Origin: Paguma larvata
Lineage: Eukaryota > Chordata > Mammalia > Carnivora > Viverridae
DNA: 64,000 nucleotides
Reading direction: 5' to 3'
Assembly (NCBI GenBank): GCA_030068075.1
Contig: CM057826.1
Location: forward strand, 74,187,312 to 74,251,311
Part shown: positions 10,260 through 22,028 of the stretch, piece by piece
Numbering within the stretch: position 1 is the stretch's first letter
How the letters are laid out: each line of letters begins with the position of its first letter
Position numbers and translations under genes: made by a program
The notes under the pieces: generated by a model
What the model was told of the DNA's origin: nothing
Databases searched by the model: none
What the model saw: only the letters and a program-made list of their open reading frames with translations

Positions 10260-10790
10260 TTAAAAAAATTATTTTTATAAAGAATAGGTGATAGTTTGTA
10301 TATAGAGAGCTTCTGAGATATTTCACTTTTCTCATGAAGGCCTTTAGTTCAACGAAATTAATATTTTCATAGCTACGTTCTAAGAAGCTAACCAAATTCT
10401 GTGCAATTCATCCAAAATAACATTGAACAAACTTTATCTTATGGTGAATGGCTATTGACCTTTAACATGAAAATTACTACTCTGAAAAGAGTAAATGTGA
10501 CTAAAAATGAACATATGAAACTGTATGCTATATTTTTAAATCATAGATTTGATAGCAAATTTTTATCACGTTAGATATAATCAATTTCCTCTTTATATTT
10601 TTAAATAAAATGGAAAATTATTCAAATTTTATTTTAATGATACTAACATATTCTTGTAAATTATTTCACAAATGGCTAAAAATAAGGAAAAGTTGAGAAA
10701 AAAAACAAAAATACAAGAAATGAATTTTTTCAAACAAGTATATGTCATTCCTACTTATTTTATAGATAACAATTTTTTTTTAAAAAGGCA
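10260..10790. other. Unassigned AT-rich sequence
   Basis: Very AT-rich; no gene or named repeat recognised. Confidence 0.35.
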
Positions 10791-10794
10791 TACT

Positions 10795-11220
10795 AAAGGA
10801 CTAAATCCTAGGACTTCCATAACAAATTACCACAAATAGGGTGATTTAAAACAACAGAATTTACTCTCTCACAGTTCTAGAGACTAATCAATGTGTCATC
10901 AGTGCCAATACTCCCTATGAATATTCTCAAGAAGAATCCTTTCTTGCCTATTCCTAGCTTCTGGATGTCATAGGCAATCCTTGACATCCCTTGGATTGTT
11001 GTAGCATCACTTCAATGTCCGCTTCTGTCTTCGCATAGCTGTCTGCCCTGTACATCTGTCTGTCTTTCTCACACTAGCCATCGGGACCCATCCTAATCCA
11101 GTATGACTTCATCTTACCTTAATTACATCAACAGAGACCCTGTTTCCATATTACATTCATATCAAGGTGTAAGACTTCAGCATCTTTTGGGGGGACCCAG
11201 TTAAGCCCACAATAAATACC
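10795..11220 (-). mobile_element. MLT1-type LTR, antisense
   Basis: The plus strand shows the reverse complement of an MLT1 LTR: 'cttccataacaaattaccac', 'aaacaacagaatttactctc', 'gcttctggatgtcataggca', 'cccatcctaatccagtatga', 'cttaattacatcaac' and 'cagcatcttttggggggacc'. It is non-coding and old. Together with the copy at 157-595 it shows the MaLR background of the region. Confidence 0.8.
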
Positions 11221-11224
11221 ATGA

Positions 11225-12295
11225 GCTTAACTTTCACATTAATACATAACATAAATAATGCAAAACATACACGGAAGCAAAACATATATAAAACAAAATA
11301 ATTTAATTTTTGGAAGTTTTAGCATATATTATTAAGGTAGTAAAGTATTCATCCTATGAGAGGTTTCAGAGATAAGACTAGCATCACCCTTTTTGTAATC
11401 TCAGGTGAGTCAACATTTGTGTTTCAGCAAATGAAAAATACATGACTCAAGAAAACCACCACTTTTTCTCATTTGTTTATTTGCTGATTATAACTGCTAC
11501 TTTAATAGTGTTAAGAGTCATCACTTGTCTTATTTGAAAAAAATAATAGAGTAGATTCTGAGAACTTGATTTTTTGAGTTCTACATTCACAAGACTTATG
11601 CATGTAAATGAATCATTCATTGCTCTCCAGATTTCCTCGTCGAATCTCCCAAGTTAACAGTACTCCAGTTTCTTAGGGTTCTTTTAAAAAGTTTTTTCAG
11701 ATTTGCAGTCCTCACCGTAGAAATTTTCCCTAAATATCACAACTCTAGCATCAAAGTCCTAAAGAATATTTGCTACCAATTCTTTCTCAAGAGTGTACGT
11801 TATCTTTTTTTTCCTGATTGGAATGTGTTAGAGTTGTACTACTGAGACTATCCTAGTGATGCAGATACCATCCATCAGAAAGAATAATTTTTAACACTTT
11901 TGGAAGCAAACCTTTTAATAGATACATATTTTTCTCCTTTCATAATATTTTTATAATTTTCAAAAGTGGGAAATTATCTTAATGCATATCAGTACTTCTG
12001 TTGCAAAAAAAAATGATTCCAGTAGAATACATTTTAAGTATAATTAACAAATCTTCTGTTAATAATAATAATAATAATACTCTATACGTCTTTCGTTTTA
12101 TCCACAAAGCTAAAACATTATATAATAAATGCTATCTAAACAGGTAATTAAAAATGTAGTATTTAAACAGAGCTTAAATGCATTCTTAGGAAATACTTCA
12201 TGTGGTTATAAGAACTAGGAATATGTTAATAATATAGATCTACTTTATTTGTTTTTATTATAGTGTGTTTTATTGAGGAAATGTTGACATTCAAA
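11225..12295. other. Unassigned AT-rich sequence with a short (AAT)n run
   Basis: No gene is recognised. An (AAT)n run of about seven units sits at 12059-12079. Confidence 0.4.
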
Positions 12296-12306
12296 ACATT
12301 TCACAG

Positions 12307-12533
12307 GGGCGCTTGGGTGGCTCAGTCGGTTGAGTGTCCGACTTCAGCTCAGGTCATGATCTCACCATTCCCGAGTTCAAGCCCCGCGTTGGGCTCTATG
12401 CTGACAGCTCAGAGTCTGGAGCCTGTCTCAGATTCTGTGTCTCCCTCTCTGTCTGTGCCCCTCCCCTGCTCATGCTCTGTCTGTCTGTCTGTCTCTCTCT
12501 GTCTCAAAAATAAATAAACATTAAAAAAAAAAC
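12307..12533 (+). mobile_element. Feline CAN-SINE with perfect target duplication
   Basis: A complete copy runs from 'ggggcgcttgggtggctcag' to 'aaataaacattaaaaaaa', with a (CTGT)n-like expansion at about 12476-12492. The 11-bp target 'acatttcacag' is repeated exactly at 12296-12306 and 12534-12544. The 84-codon frame at 12263-12517 is SINE-derived. Confidence 0.95.
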
Positions 12534-12689
12534 ACATTTCACAGATCCCAGTGTTCAGTTGAACAAATAACATAAATATAAATTAAATGGCAATTTACAT
12601 TCCCCAGTAAACACCGCTTGAATCAAGTGGGATAATATTTTTATTGCACCAGAATGTTTCCTTTCCAGGAAATTTCATTTCAACTTTAC

Positions 12690-12870
12690 TTCCCAAGAAC
12701 TATCTTCTTTGTGATTTCTATCATTAGAGATTAGTTTTGTCTATTTTTGCTTTTCATTTAAATGGACTTATAAGGTATACATTCCTTATTTGACTTTTAT
12801 TTTGCTTAATGTTTTTGAGATTCTTTATGTAATGGTCTTTTCATTGTGTGTTGATAATTCACCAATTTCA
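12690..12870 (-). mobile_element. Old LINE-1 fragment, antisense
   Basis: 'gattagttttgtctattttt', 'aatggacttataaggta', 'ttttgcttaatgtttttgag' resembles the antisense of the L1M 3' region and is comparable with 36293-36595. It is decayed, so the boundaries are approximate. Confidence 0.5.
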
Positions 12871-13080
12871 TACCTGAGTGTATTTTCTCAATATAAATAC
12901 ATGTTTATAATAATACTAATATAAGAATGCTCATACTATCATACATCAAAATAGAAAAAAATGAAAACAAAAAATCCGTTGATCAACAAGAGAATGGATA
13001 AAAAGTTTATGACATAATCAAAGGATAATACTTATCAATAGTAAGAAATGAATTACTGACAAAACTGATATTTTAAAATC

Positions 13081-13301
13081 CATTTTTTAAAATTTTTTAT
13101 CTAAATTTCAGTTAGTTAACATAAAGTGCTTATTAGTTTCGGGTGTATAATTTAGTGATTGAACACTCCCATACAACACCTGGTGTTCGTCACCACAGTG
13201 CACTCCTTTCTCCCCATCACCTACTTAACCCAGTCCCCCACCCACCTCCCCTCTTGTAACCATCAGTTTATGCTCTATAGTTAAAGAGTCTGTATCTTGG
13301 T

Positions 13302-13353
<52 letters not shown>

Positions 13354-14441
13354 GTTCTCTATGCTCATTTTGGGACACATTATATGGTGCTTGTCTTTCT
13401 CTGATGAATTTGTTTAACTTGTCATAATACTCTGTAGCTCCATGCACATCACTGCAAATGAAATGATTTCATTCTTTTTGATGGTTGAGCAGTAGTCCAT
13501 TTATGTATATTCCACTCTTCTTTACCCATTCACCAGTTGATGGCCACTTGAGTTGTTTCTATAGTCTGGCTATTTATAGATAATGCTGCTATAAACATTG
13601 GGGTGCCTGAATCCCTTTGAATTAATAATTTTGTATTCTTTGGGTAAATACCTGGTAGTACAATTGCTGAGTCGCAGGGTAGTTCTAATTGTAACTTTTT
13701 GAGGAACCTCCGTACTGTTCTCCAGAGTGGCTGCACCAGTTTGCATTCCCACCAACAGTGCGAAAGGTTCCCATTTCTCTGCATCCTCACCAACACCCTT
13801 GTTTTTTCTGTTGTTGATTTTAGCCATTCTGACTGGTGTGAGGTGGTATCTCATCATGGTTTTGATTTGCATTTCCCTGACAATGAGTGACGTTGAGATC
13901 TTTTCATGTGTCTTTTATCCATCTGCATGTCTTCTTTGGAAAGTGTTTATTCATATCTTCTACCTGTTTCTTAACCAGGTTGTTTTTGAGTCTTAAGCTT
14001 GATTAGTTCTTTATAGATTTTGGATACTAACCCTTTATCCCGTATGCTATTTGCAAATATCTTCTCCCATTCTATAGGCTGTACTTTAGTTTTGTTGATT
14101 GTTTCTTTCATTGTACAGAGGCTTTTTATCTTGATGAAGTCCCAATAGTTCATTTTTGGTTTTGTTTCCCTTGCGTCCAGTGAGAATGTCTTTCCATTTC
14201 TCTGTGTCCTCTTTAATTTCTTTCATCAGTGTTTTATAGTTTTGAGAGTACAGGTCTTTTACCTCTTTGATTAGGTTTATTGCTAGGTATCTTATTGTTT
14301 TTGGTGCAGTTATAAATGAGACTGATTCCTTAATTTCTCTTTCTGCTGCTTCATTATTGGTGTACAGAAATGCAACAGATTTCTGTATGTTGATTTTTTT
14401 ATCCTGAGACTTTACTGAATTCTTGTATCAGTTCTAGCAGC
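13081..14441 (-). mobile_element. 5'-truncated carnivore LINE-1, antisense (ORF2 C-terminus and 3' UTR)
   Basis: This is the longest uninterrupted L1 in the window. Reading right to left, it enters in the C-terminal third of ORF2. Conceptual minus-strand fragments include '[20 protein letters not shown]' (14153 leftwards), '[15 protein letters not shown]' (about 13850), '[20 protein letters not shown]' (about 13755) and 'GTPMFIAALS' (about 13610). These lie in different frames, so the reading frame is broken and the copy is dead. The 3' UTR contains a polypurine stretch, seen here as (TC)n, and ends at the T-rich run near 13081-13100. No target duplication was resolved. Confidence 0.9.
13304..13348. 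repeat. (TC)n microsatellite inside the LINE-1 3' UTR
   Basis: About 22 uninterrupted TC dinucleotides. On the L1 sense strand this is a GA polypurine tract, a normal component of L1 3' UTRs that has expanded here. It is likely to be length-variable. Confidence 0.9.
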
Positions 14442-14444
14442 AAT

Positions 14445-14940
14445 CTTTTTCCCCTTTGAGTTTTACAACTAATAACATTTCTTTGAATGCTCAATTCTTC
14501 ACATGGCAAACTAATCCCAGCACAGTCTCAGTCTAGCAATGTTAAACCTCTTACATATTCATTCACACTTGCAGTGATGAAGCTTTTGATTTTGTCCTTT
14601 CTGTACACTGTATTATTTTTCATAGGAGATAACAAGAAGAGGAAAATATCTAACAAATATGCTTCTTGGGCTTATTTTAAATGAAACCTACAGTGTGAAA
14701 ATCTACATTTTCCAAGTGAGCATGAGAAATTGAAAGATAGCAATGGCCAGAGCCTCAGAAGAAGAAAGCATAGCAACAGCTACTGGGAAACAGATTAAAG
14801 ACATTAGAAAAACAGCTAGAGTTTGCAATTTCTGACTGGAGGGTATCATCAGAAAACCAAGACCCAAAATGCTCTTCCAAACCTAATTTGGCTATGAGAC
14901 TGGTTGTGGGTTTAGCTTTTAACACACCGTAGCATCTCCT
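14445..14940. other. Unassigned sequence
   Basis: No gene or repeat recognised between the L1 copy and the next SINE. Confidence 0.35.
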
Positions 14941-14962
14941 TCCCCTAAAGACTTCATCAGTC

Positions 14963-15204
14963 AGGGGTGCCTGGCGTCAGGCAGGCATCCCCTAAAGACT
15001 TCATCAGTTACTTGTTTAAGCATCCGACTTTTGATTTTGGCTCAGGTCATGATCTCACAGTTCCTCACCATTTGTGAGTTCGACCCCCACATTGGGCTCT
15101 TTGCTGACAATGTGGAACCTGCTTGGGATTCTCTCTCTCCCTCTCTCTCTGCCCATCTCGGCTCATGCTCTCTGTCTCTAAACAAACAAACAACAAACAA
15201 ACAA
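14963..15204 (+). mobile_element. CAN-SINE with a copied piece of its own flank in the head
   Basis: The SINE starts 'ggggtgcctgg', then departs from the family and resumes at 'tttaagcatccgacttttga' (15015). The odd stretch contains an exact 21-bp copy (14988-15008) of the flanking sequence at 14941-14961. The insertion itself is bounded by 'cttcatcagtcag' at 14952 and again at 15206. The tail is AAAC-rich. Confidence 0.9.
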
Positions 15205-15219
15205 ACTTCATCAGTCAGA

Positions 15220-17392
15220 GTCCGAAACCTGTTACACCAGTTACTCTGGTGGAATGTATATATAGCTTAGAGCTCTCTATATTTCAGGCTTTATTTGTCA
15301 TTCCATTATCAGTGAATCATTACAATACTGATAGATACATGACATAGTAAGTTAAAGTCTCATCTTTAAAAAAACAAATTTGTAAGAAATTCTCATATAA
15401 ATAGCATTATACAAGACTGGTCCTAATGTTTGGAATGTTATAACAAAAAGGCAATCATAATTTCATTTTGTCCATTAACCTCATCTTTTACTCTATGCTA
15501 TTTCTTCTGACCTGAAATATTTTAGTTTTAATTTCATAGAGAATAATTAATAAAGGACAAAGAAAGATTTAGTATTATTTATAAAGAAGTTTTAAATTAT
15601 TAGTAATAGTACAAAGAATGAAGCATCCAAATACATTTTGAAAAGAAGCAAAACATGGATATAATATGGACGTTTTTAAAAAACACAAATTACTTTTGTT
15701 TTATATTCAATATTCCTTTTCCCTTAACCTAAAGGGTCACAATGTGCATGGGTTTATATGGATATTTAAAATATTAATAGGGACTGAGTAAAATAATTTT
15801 CTATGATTATATCAAACATTCAGAGTATGAAACATTTTAATCATTTATTCTGATATTTTAAAGCAGGGACAATTATGTATCACATCAACTAAATATTTAG
15901 TTGAATTTAGTAGGCAGATGAAATGAAGATATTTTGAAGATGTTTGAAGATGGTTGATCTATACTGATGGACTCACAGAGTACTTTCTTCTAAAGATTGT
16001 GTTACTAAAAATGGAAAAAATATGCAAATAGATTTCTGAGGATTATAGCAGCCTACAGTGTTTCTGATTATTGATTTATAGAAAAATGGATGTTCACAAT
16101 CTAATTTAAAGCTATGTAGAGGCATTTATAGATTAATTTATTAAAAGCACTAAAGCTTTATCTTTTAGGAAAATTAATACATTTTCCTTTAGAGGAATCG
16201 CTCCTTTAGTATGCTTCTTATCAGAAAAAATCACATACTGTAAAATAATATGTGTGTTAATATAGGTTACTGACGTGACCTGGAGGTAACAAATGGAATT
16301 TGGCAAAATTCCAAGATTAAGCATAAAATCAACAGGTATGTTACTTGGATGTTACAGTAGTTTTCTTTAATTTCATACTTTTGTTAAGGATAGTCAAATA
16401 TATAGTCATCTCTATATTGTATGAGCACACTTGAAGAAATAAATACCTTAGTTAACAAACAGAGTTGGAAAATGATGGAATAATGGATGCTCTAGTCGAG
16501 TGCAAAAGCAACAATAACTTGATTTTATTTTAACAGGTCCGAAGTAAATTATCCAAAATCTTTTGGAAAATGTTAAGTTGGGTAGTGATTTTTATACTAA
16601 ACATAGCAAAATATGAACTCCATCAGCACTGGGGAGTTTACTTTACTTTAAAAAAAAAAAAAAGCCTCTGACTCCGGAGTGTGATGGAGATACAGGAATT
16701 TCTAACATAGAGATTGTTGTCGTGTATTCTGCCACAGCATGTATTCCTATCAACAAATTATACGTGATTCTTAAATAGGAAATGATGTTAGTGTGATGGT
16801 TGATCGACATTTTGACTTATGTAAATAGATTTGATTATTTTCCTGACAATAAAGGGGAAAAACTCAACTCTGCACACAGACGTGAGCCCTCTTAGCTAGA
16901 ATGGGACAATTAAAATAGAAAATTTTGAGGTTTATTTTTATGAATGTTGATATACCCAGTTCCAGTAGAATGTGAGGTGGTGCCTACATACAACAAGAAA
17001 ACAGCAGATACCTAAACAAAATAAACTTTGCTTTAAAGCCATCTGACTGTGGTGGATACAATGATGTCTAAAGGACCAGTTCCAAAGAAAATGAGCCTTC
17101 ATAAATGATAAAGTGGGCTACAACTTAAGAGTAGAGGAGGAGGCACGCCATAAAAAGAAAGATTTTCTGGAATGGGAAGAAGCGAGCAAAACTTTTCTTG
17201 GAAACTTAGGCTGGCATGGCTGTTTGGAATCCAGAAGAGCCCCCGCGTAAAACTAAGTCTCTTGGCCAGTTATAGCTGGAAAGAATTTGCTAAGTAAGCA
17301 TCTATGGGTATAGCGTGGAAAACAGAGTAATTGCAGTATTATCAGAAGCTTAGGTGCAAGGACCCAGCTGGAACTCAATTCAGAGTTGAATA
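15220..17392. other. Unassigned AT-rich sequence
   Basis: No gene or confident repeat is seen over about 2.2 kb. An A14 run is at 16650-16663. Confidence 0.4.
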
Positions 17393-17404
17393 TAAATAAA
17401 GCTT

Positions 17405-17595
17405 TGGACCATCTGGATGATTCAGTCAGTTGAGCATCCAATTCTTGATTTTGGCTCAGATCATGATGCCAGGGTTGTAGAATCAAGCCCTGTGTGGGGT
17501 TCTGTGGAGGCTGCTTAAGATTTTCTCTCTTTTTCTCCCTCTGTCCATCTCCCACTTTACCCCCAATCTCTCACTTTAAAATATATTTAAAAACT
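17405..17595 (+). mobile_element. Older CAN-SINE with target duplication
   Basis: A diverged copy: 'catctggatgattcagtcag', 'gagcatccaattcttgattt', 'ggctgcttaagattttctct'. It lacks the 'gacagctcagagcc' body of the younger type. The 12-bp target 'taaataaagctt' is repeated exactly at 17393-17404 and 17596-17607. Confidence 0.9.
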
Positions 17596-17607
17596 TAAAT
17601 AAAGCTT

Positions 17608-18229
17608 CCAACCCAGTTCCAGTTCAACTTTATGATTAGCTTCCTCCTAATTCACTGCAAGAGAAAGAATAACCCTGACTGGGAAAACCAGAACAGAATA
17701 AAGACAAACATATTAAACACTTAAATTTTTATTACACATTTATAGTAAAAGTTGAACATATTAAAAATTAAAATGTATGTAAAGGCATAAGAAAATGTGA
17801 ACTTGTGAAAATAAAATAATAATTAATACAGGGATTTTCAGCCTCAGCTTAAGATATAAAGTTGGAAAGAATGCTACTTTCATCCTTCTCTTATGGGGGA
17901 GAGAAAGGAAAATGTCATAATCACCAACCATTAAAGATCCCTACATACTCGGAAGCGGTCAGGATACATGAAGCACCTCCTTTGAAAGCCACAACCATGG
18001 TGCCTCCCTATACCTGAGGTGAACCACGGCAGAGTATGCCCTGTCTCTCAGCCCACCACAACCAAGCTGGCAAGAACTGAGGAATAATCAGCATCAGAAT
18101 TCCTCTGGGGTTGGTGCAACCCCAGAGACCTTTCTGAAGCACAAGTATAAAGGGAAGATTTTTGTTGATGGGGACCAGACTGAGGAAATACTCCCAGAAA
18201 ACCCTCCCACATCCCAAGCTGAAGATGAC
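17608..18229. other. Unassigned sequence, possibly LINE-1 related
   Basis: No gene is recognised. The right part (about 18000-18229) may be the upstream part of the L1 ORF1 relic that follows. The minus-strand open frames at 18008-18295 and 18048-18236 have no recognisable domain. Confidence 0.3.
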
Positions 18230-18665
18230 GTGACAAGAATTTGAAAACTGGTTCAATGAGGGTAAATGTAACAACAGAAGCAAAACAAAGCTCAACTTCT
18301 GGCTATATCAACTGACCTCACCAAACCAAAGGCAAATTCTAGAACTGAAAAAGGCAACATCTGAATTGAACAATTCATCAGGTAAACTTAATAGCAGTCT
18401 GGACACAGCATTTTTCTGTGTCCAGGCCATTAGACTGAAGGACAGGTCAATAGAAAATATCCAAACTGAAGCACAGAAAGAAAGGTAATGAAAACCATAA
18501 CTAAACATATTTAGCAACATGAAGGAAAATAGCATATGATTAACATACATGCAGTTAGAAGAACTGCATTCCAGAAGAAGAAAGAGACCAAGGAGGGAGG
18601 AATAGTTGAAGAAATACTGAAGAAACTGTTCCAAATATGGTAAAAAGTAAACCAAAAAAAAAAAA
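18230..18665 (+). mobile_element. Old LINE-1 ORF1-region fragment
   Basis: 'ttctagaactgaaaaaggca', 'tagcagtctggacacagca', 'gaaggacaggtcaatagaaa', 'atccaaactgaagcacagaa' and 'gttgaagaaatactgaagaa' match the coiled-coil portion of L1M ORF1 on the sense strand. Stops and indels are frequent. The 115-codon minus-strand frame at 18308-18655 is antisense to this relic, so it is not considered a gene. Confidence 0.65.
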
Positions 18666-19296
18666 AAGTAAGAAGAATTCAGGGAACATTCTGCTTTCTC
18701 TCCTGAAATCTTGACAAGTGATCCTTGTCAAAAGCTGTTTCAGAATTTGAGGGGAAGAAGTTTGGAGTATTCTTTAGTTAAGAATAGAATTTAGAAGTTA
18801 GTTTCTTCCTACATGACAAGGGATCATTTTGTGCCTTCCTCAAGAATATGCTCTCTTATAATCACTAGGATGCTTTCTTCATGTACACAGCATCTGTAAT
18901 GTCATTCATTATTATCACTTTATTTCTTGGAAATTTGCCCGTTACACCAATGTTGGTTGAATGAAGTTTTGAAGAATATCTGTGTAAGTTTCTTAATTGC
19001 CTTTTATTAAATGAGATATTACAATAAGGAAAGTTGATAAGGCTAAGTTAAATAGAAGTTTGAACAATTTTATTTTTAATCCAATTTTTCATTATATAGG
19101 AAATTATATAATTCTCTTGCCCCTTTCTTGATTATCTTCTGAGACCTAAGAGTGATTCATCTTTCTTCTGAAGTTGCTTTTGACTTATAAATAAGAATGT
19201 AAGTAATATATATAGCTTCTCATGCCACCGTGCCAATAGAGATATCAATAAGCTTGAATTTAGACCTCTGATTTCATGATGAATTTGTTATTTTCA
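18666..19296. other. Unassigned sequence
   Basis: No gene or repeat recognised. Confidence 0.35.
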
Positions 19297-19500
19297 TTTT
19301 TTAATATTTTTTAAAGTTTATTTTTTAGAGATAGAGAGAAAGTCAGGGGAGGGGCAAAAAGAGGTAGGAGAGAATTCCAAGGACCCTTCACACTGTCAGT
19401 ACAGAACCTGACCTGGGGCTTGAACCCAGAAACCATAAGATCATGACCTAAGGTGAAATCAAGAGTCAGACGCTTAAACAATTGAGTCCCCAAGGGGCTC
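19297..19500 (-). mobile_element. CAN-SINE, antisense
   Basis: Tail 'taatattttttaaagtttat', a GA stretch, 'aaccataagatcatgaccta', 'caagagtcagacgcttaaac' and a degenerate head edge. Target copies 'aatttgttattttca' (19282) and 'attttgttattttca' (19502) flank it. The 68-codon frame here is SINE-derived. Confidence 0.9.
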
Positions 19501-19665
19501 AATTTTGTTATTTTCAAAATGAGATGTCAAAAGAGTACGTTGGTTTTTATAATGTTAAATGTAGCAAAGTAAGAAGTGATTAGCTAGACTTCAGGCAGTG
19601 CTATCATAAAGTTTTCAGTTTCACAGTCACATGCGACATCCATTATATTATATGGCTTGGATTCT

Positions 19666-19715
19666 TTTTTTTTTTTTTTTTTAATTTAATTGAAGTGTAA
19701 TTGCTACACAACTGC
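19666..19715 (-). mobile_element. Tiny LINE-1 3' end with poly(T)
   Basis: A T18 run followed by 'aatttaattgaagtgtaatt' resembles the antisense of an L1 3' terminus with its poly(A). Only about 50 bases are present. Confidence 0.45.
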
Positions 19716-20235
19716 TTGGACTCTTGTGATTGCTCTGAAACCATACAGAAAAGACATACATGCCTAAAATAAAAATCCCTTTAACTTCTATAGATTATTC
19801 TGAAGAGCATCTGCTTTGATTCTATTCCTCTCTAATTTTACTTTGTTCCTGCATTGATCACCTCTGTTGCATTGAGATTTTCCTGACATCAGGGATATAT
19901 TTGGCAGATTTGGTGTTGTTTGTGTAACGAATTTAGGATTGCTGCCATTAACGTTTGCCTGCCAAATTAAAAAAAAAAATTCCAAGTTGGGAAAGTAAAC
20001 GTATCTATTGTGTTACTAAAAATATTTTTACCTTCAAGGATATTTGTGTGGATTTTGATACCTAGATGAAATTTTCTTTTCTACTGCAACCTGCACATTG
20101 CACAAACAAGATCGTGAATAACAACAAGAAACAATTTTATTGCTCTTTTCCATTGACATTTAAAATTCATTTAATGGAGAAAGTTTTTATTATGAAGGTA
20201 CATGAATGTTGTAGTAAAAATCATGGGTGTTTTTC
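19716..20235. other. Unassigned sequence
   Basis: No gene or repeat recognised. Confidence 0.35.
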
Positions 20236-20239
20236 ATGA

Positions 20240-20500
20240 CTATTTTTTCTTTTTTTGTGTCGTTGACATATAATTGACATGTAGCACATTAGGTTCATGT
20301 GTACAATGTAGCAATTCAGTATTTGCATATATTGTGAAAGATCATCACCGTAAGTCTAACGTCCATAACCATACATATTTATAATTTTTTTCTTATAATG
20401 AGAACTTTTAAGATCTACTTTCTTAGCAACTTTCAAATATGCAATACAATCTTTTTAACTATAGTCACCATGCTATATTGAATTATGACTCTTATGATTA
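20240..20500 (-). mobile_element. LINE-1 3' UTR, antisense
   Basis: 'gacatataattgacatgtag', 'aggttcatgtgtacaatgta', 'aatgagaacttttaagatct', 'tttcaaatatgcaatacaat' and 'actatagtcaccatgctata' are typical antisense L1 3' UTR landmarks in the right order. Confidence 0.8.
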
Positions 20501-20542
20501 CTCTCATGTGATGGAAACAAGTTGTAATTAAGTAATTAAAAT

Positions 20543-20751
20543 TTTTAACGTTTTTTATTTATTTTTGAGAGACATAGAGACAGAGTGTGAGCAGGGGAAG
20601 GGCAGAGAGAGAGGGAGACACAGAATCCGAAGCAAGCTCCAGCCTCTGAGCCATCAGCACGGAGCCCGATGCGGGGCTCGAACTCACAGACCGTGAGATC
20701 ATGACCTGAGCTGAAGTCTGACGCTCAACCAACTGAGCCACACAGGCACCC
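20543..20751 (-). mobile_element. Feline CAN-SINE, antisense, with target duplication
   Basis: A well-preserved copy: 'tttatttatttttgagagac', 'ccgatgcggggctcgaactc', 'gaccgtgagatcatgacctg', 'gagccacacaggcaccc'. A target copy with one mismatch occupies 20522-20542 and 20752-20772, both beginning 'ttgtaattaagta'. It is inserted just beside the L1 3' UTR. Confidence 0.95.
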
Positions 20752-20772
20752 TTGTAATTAAGTATTTAAAAT

Positions 20773-21289
20773 CCCTAGTTTTATTAAGTAATCATATCCA
20801 CAATCTTGGTTTGGAGAGAAACCTCCACTCTTCTCAATGGTTCATATTCATGCAGAACATATTTTCTGCTAAGATAGGATATGATGAAGACTGGACAGTT
20901 ACTCTTTCCTCTGGTATGCTTATTATGAATTTTGGCCCCCGCCTAGGGCTGAGAATGAGTAGAAAATAGAAAGAAAATGGGTAGAAGAATAGGAAGAACA
21001 GGAAGACTTCTTACTTCAGACTAATTTAAAATGGCCTCAAACGCTCTGGTCTATGCAAAGCTTTAAACCTGATTCTCATGTAGGACATTTTATGGGTTTG
21101 TAGACACTCCTTACTGTTCCTCTCCACCCACAACTTTCATCTCACAGACCACAAAGACTTTTACATCCTAGCAGCTGCTCCATCCACAGCTCTTTAGGAG
21201 TTTCCTCATTATTCCTTTGGAGATTAAATATAAAATTTGTTTCATATGACTCATCTCAGTCCATGAACAATACGTTTGCCATGCTATTG
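20773..21289. other. Unassigned sequence
   Basis: No gene or repeat recognised. Confidence 0.35.
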
Positions 21290-21303
21290 GTAATGCTCCT
21301 TCT

Positions 21304-21522
21304 TTTTATTTTTTTTCATGTTTGTAATTATTTTTGAGAGAGAGAGAGAGAGAGAGAGAGAACAAGCTAGAGAGGGATAGAGGGAAAGGGAGACAGAAAG
21401 TTGAAAGGGGGTTCTGCGCTGACAGCAGAAAGACTGATGGTGGGACTCAAACTCACAAACTATGAGATCATGACCCTAGCCTAAGTTTGACCCTCAACCC
21501 ACTGAGCCACTCAGGCATCCCA
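21304..21522 (-). mobile_element. CAN-SINE, antisense, with (GA)n run
   Basis: Includes a (GA)n run at 21336-21361, 'actatgagatcatgacccta' and the head edge 'gagccactcaggcatccc'. The 13-bp target 'gtaatgctccttc' is repeated exactly at 21290-21302 and 21523-21535. Confidence 0.95.
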
Positions 21523-22006
21523 GTAATGCTCCTTCCTAAACCATTCTTTCTCTTTTCTTATTTCTCTCTTCTCTTCCTTTTCCCCCTTCCTTCTTTTCCT
21601 CTCTATCTTGCTCTCTTTTGTTCTTCTTACTCTCTTCCATATTACTACATGCCAGTAGTGGTAAAATCTAGTCATAGATTCTTCAGGCATGTGTATCAGA
21701 CACAAGACCAAAGGGTCTTGTTGAATGTGGGAGACAAGTACCACTCTTTCTGGGTTCTGTCACCGTTGCTTTTTTAGTGGGTTTAAGGTGAGGGGTACAC
21801 AGTCATTTCTCTCCTTGTGAATGTTGAAACTCATAGCAAAGTGGAAACTCTTTTTACAAATGTTTTCCAATAGTGTTCTCCCACAAAGTCTCTTCTTATC
21901 CTTTGCATATACTTGGTGTTAATGAAAAAAATTCAAGAGTCATCTACATAGTTCTAATTTATTTTCTTTATTAATCTACATATTGACTTAACTCCCATCT
22001 CACTTT

Positions 22007-22028
22007 GATATATTATATATAATATATC
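22007..22028. repeat. Perfect 22-bp AT palindrome
   Basis: The 22 bases beginning 'gatatattat' equal their own reverse complement. It is self-complementary with no spacer. Confidence 0.85.

Noticed and set aside
13530..14153. ORFs with LINE-1 ORF2-like peptides that could be called a reverse-transcriptase gene.
   Set aside because: The pieces lie in different frames of a 5'-truncated L1 copy and cover only the C-terminal end. It is a dead element, not a gene.
18008..18655. Minus-strand frames of 95 and 115 codons rich in hydrophobic residues, resembling membrane proteins.
   Set aside because: They are largely antisense to an L1 ORF1 relic (A-rich sense strand gives T-rich codons for Phe and Leu). 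The hydrophobicity is a composition effect.
21487..21777. 96-codon plus-strand frame rich in Phe, Leu and Ser.
   Set aside because: It comes from a pyrimidine-rich low-complexity tract next to a SINE; the minus strand gives a matching Lys/Glu/Arg-rich frame.
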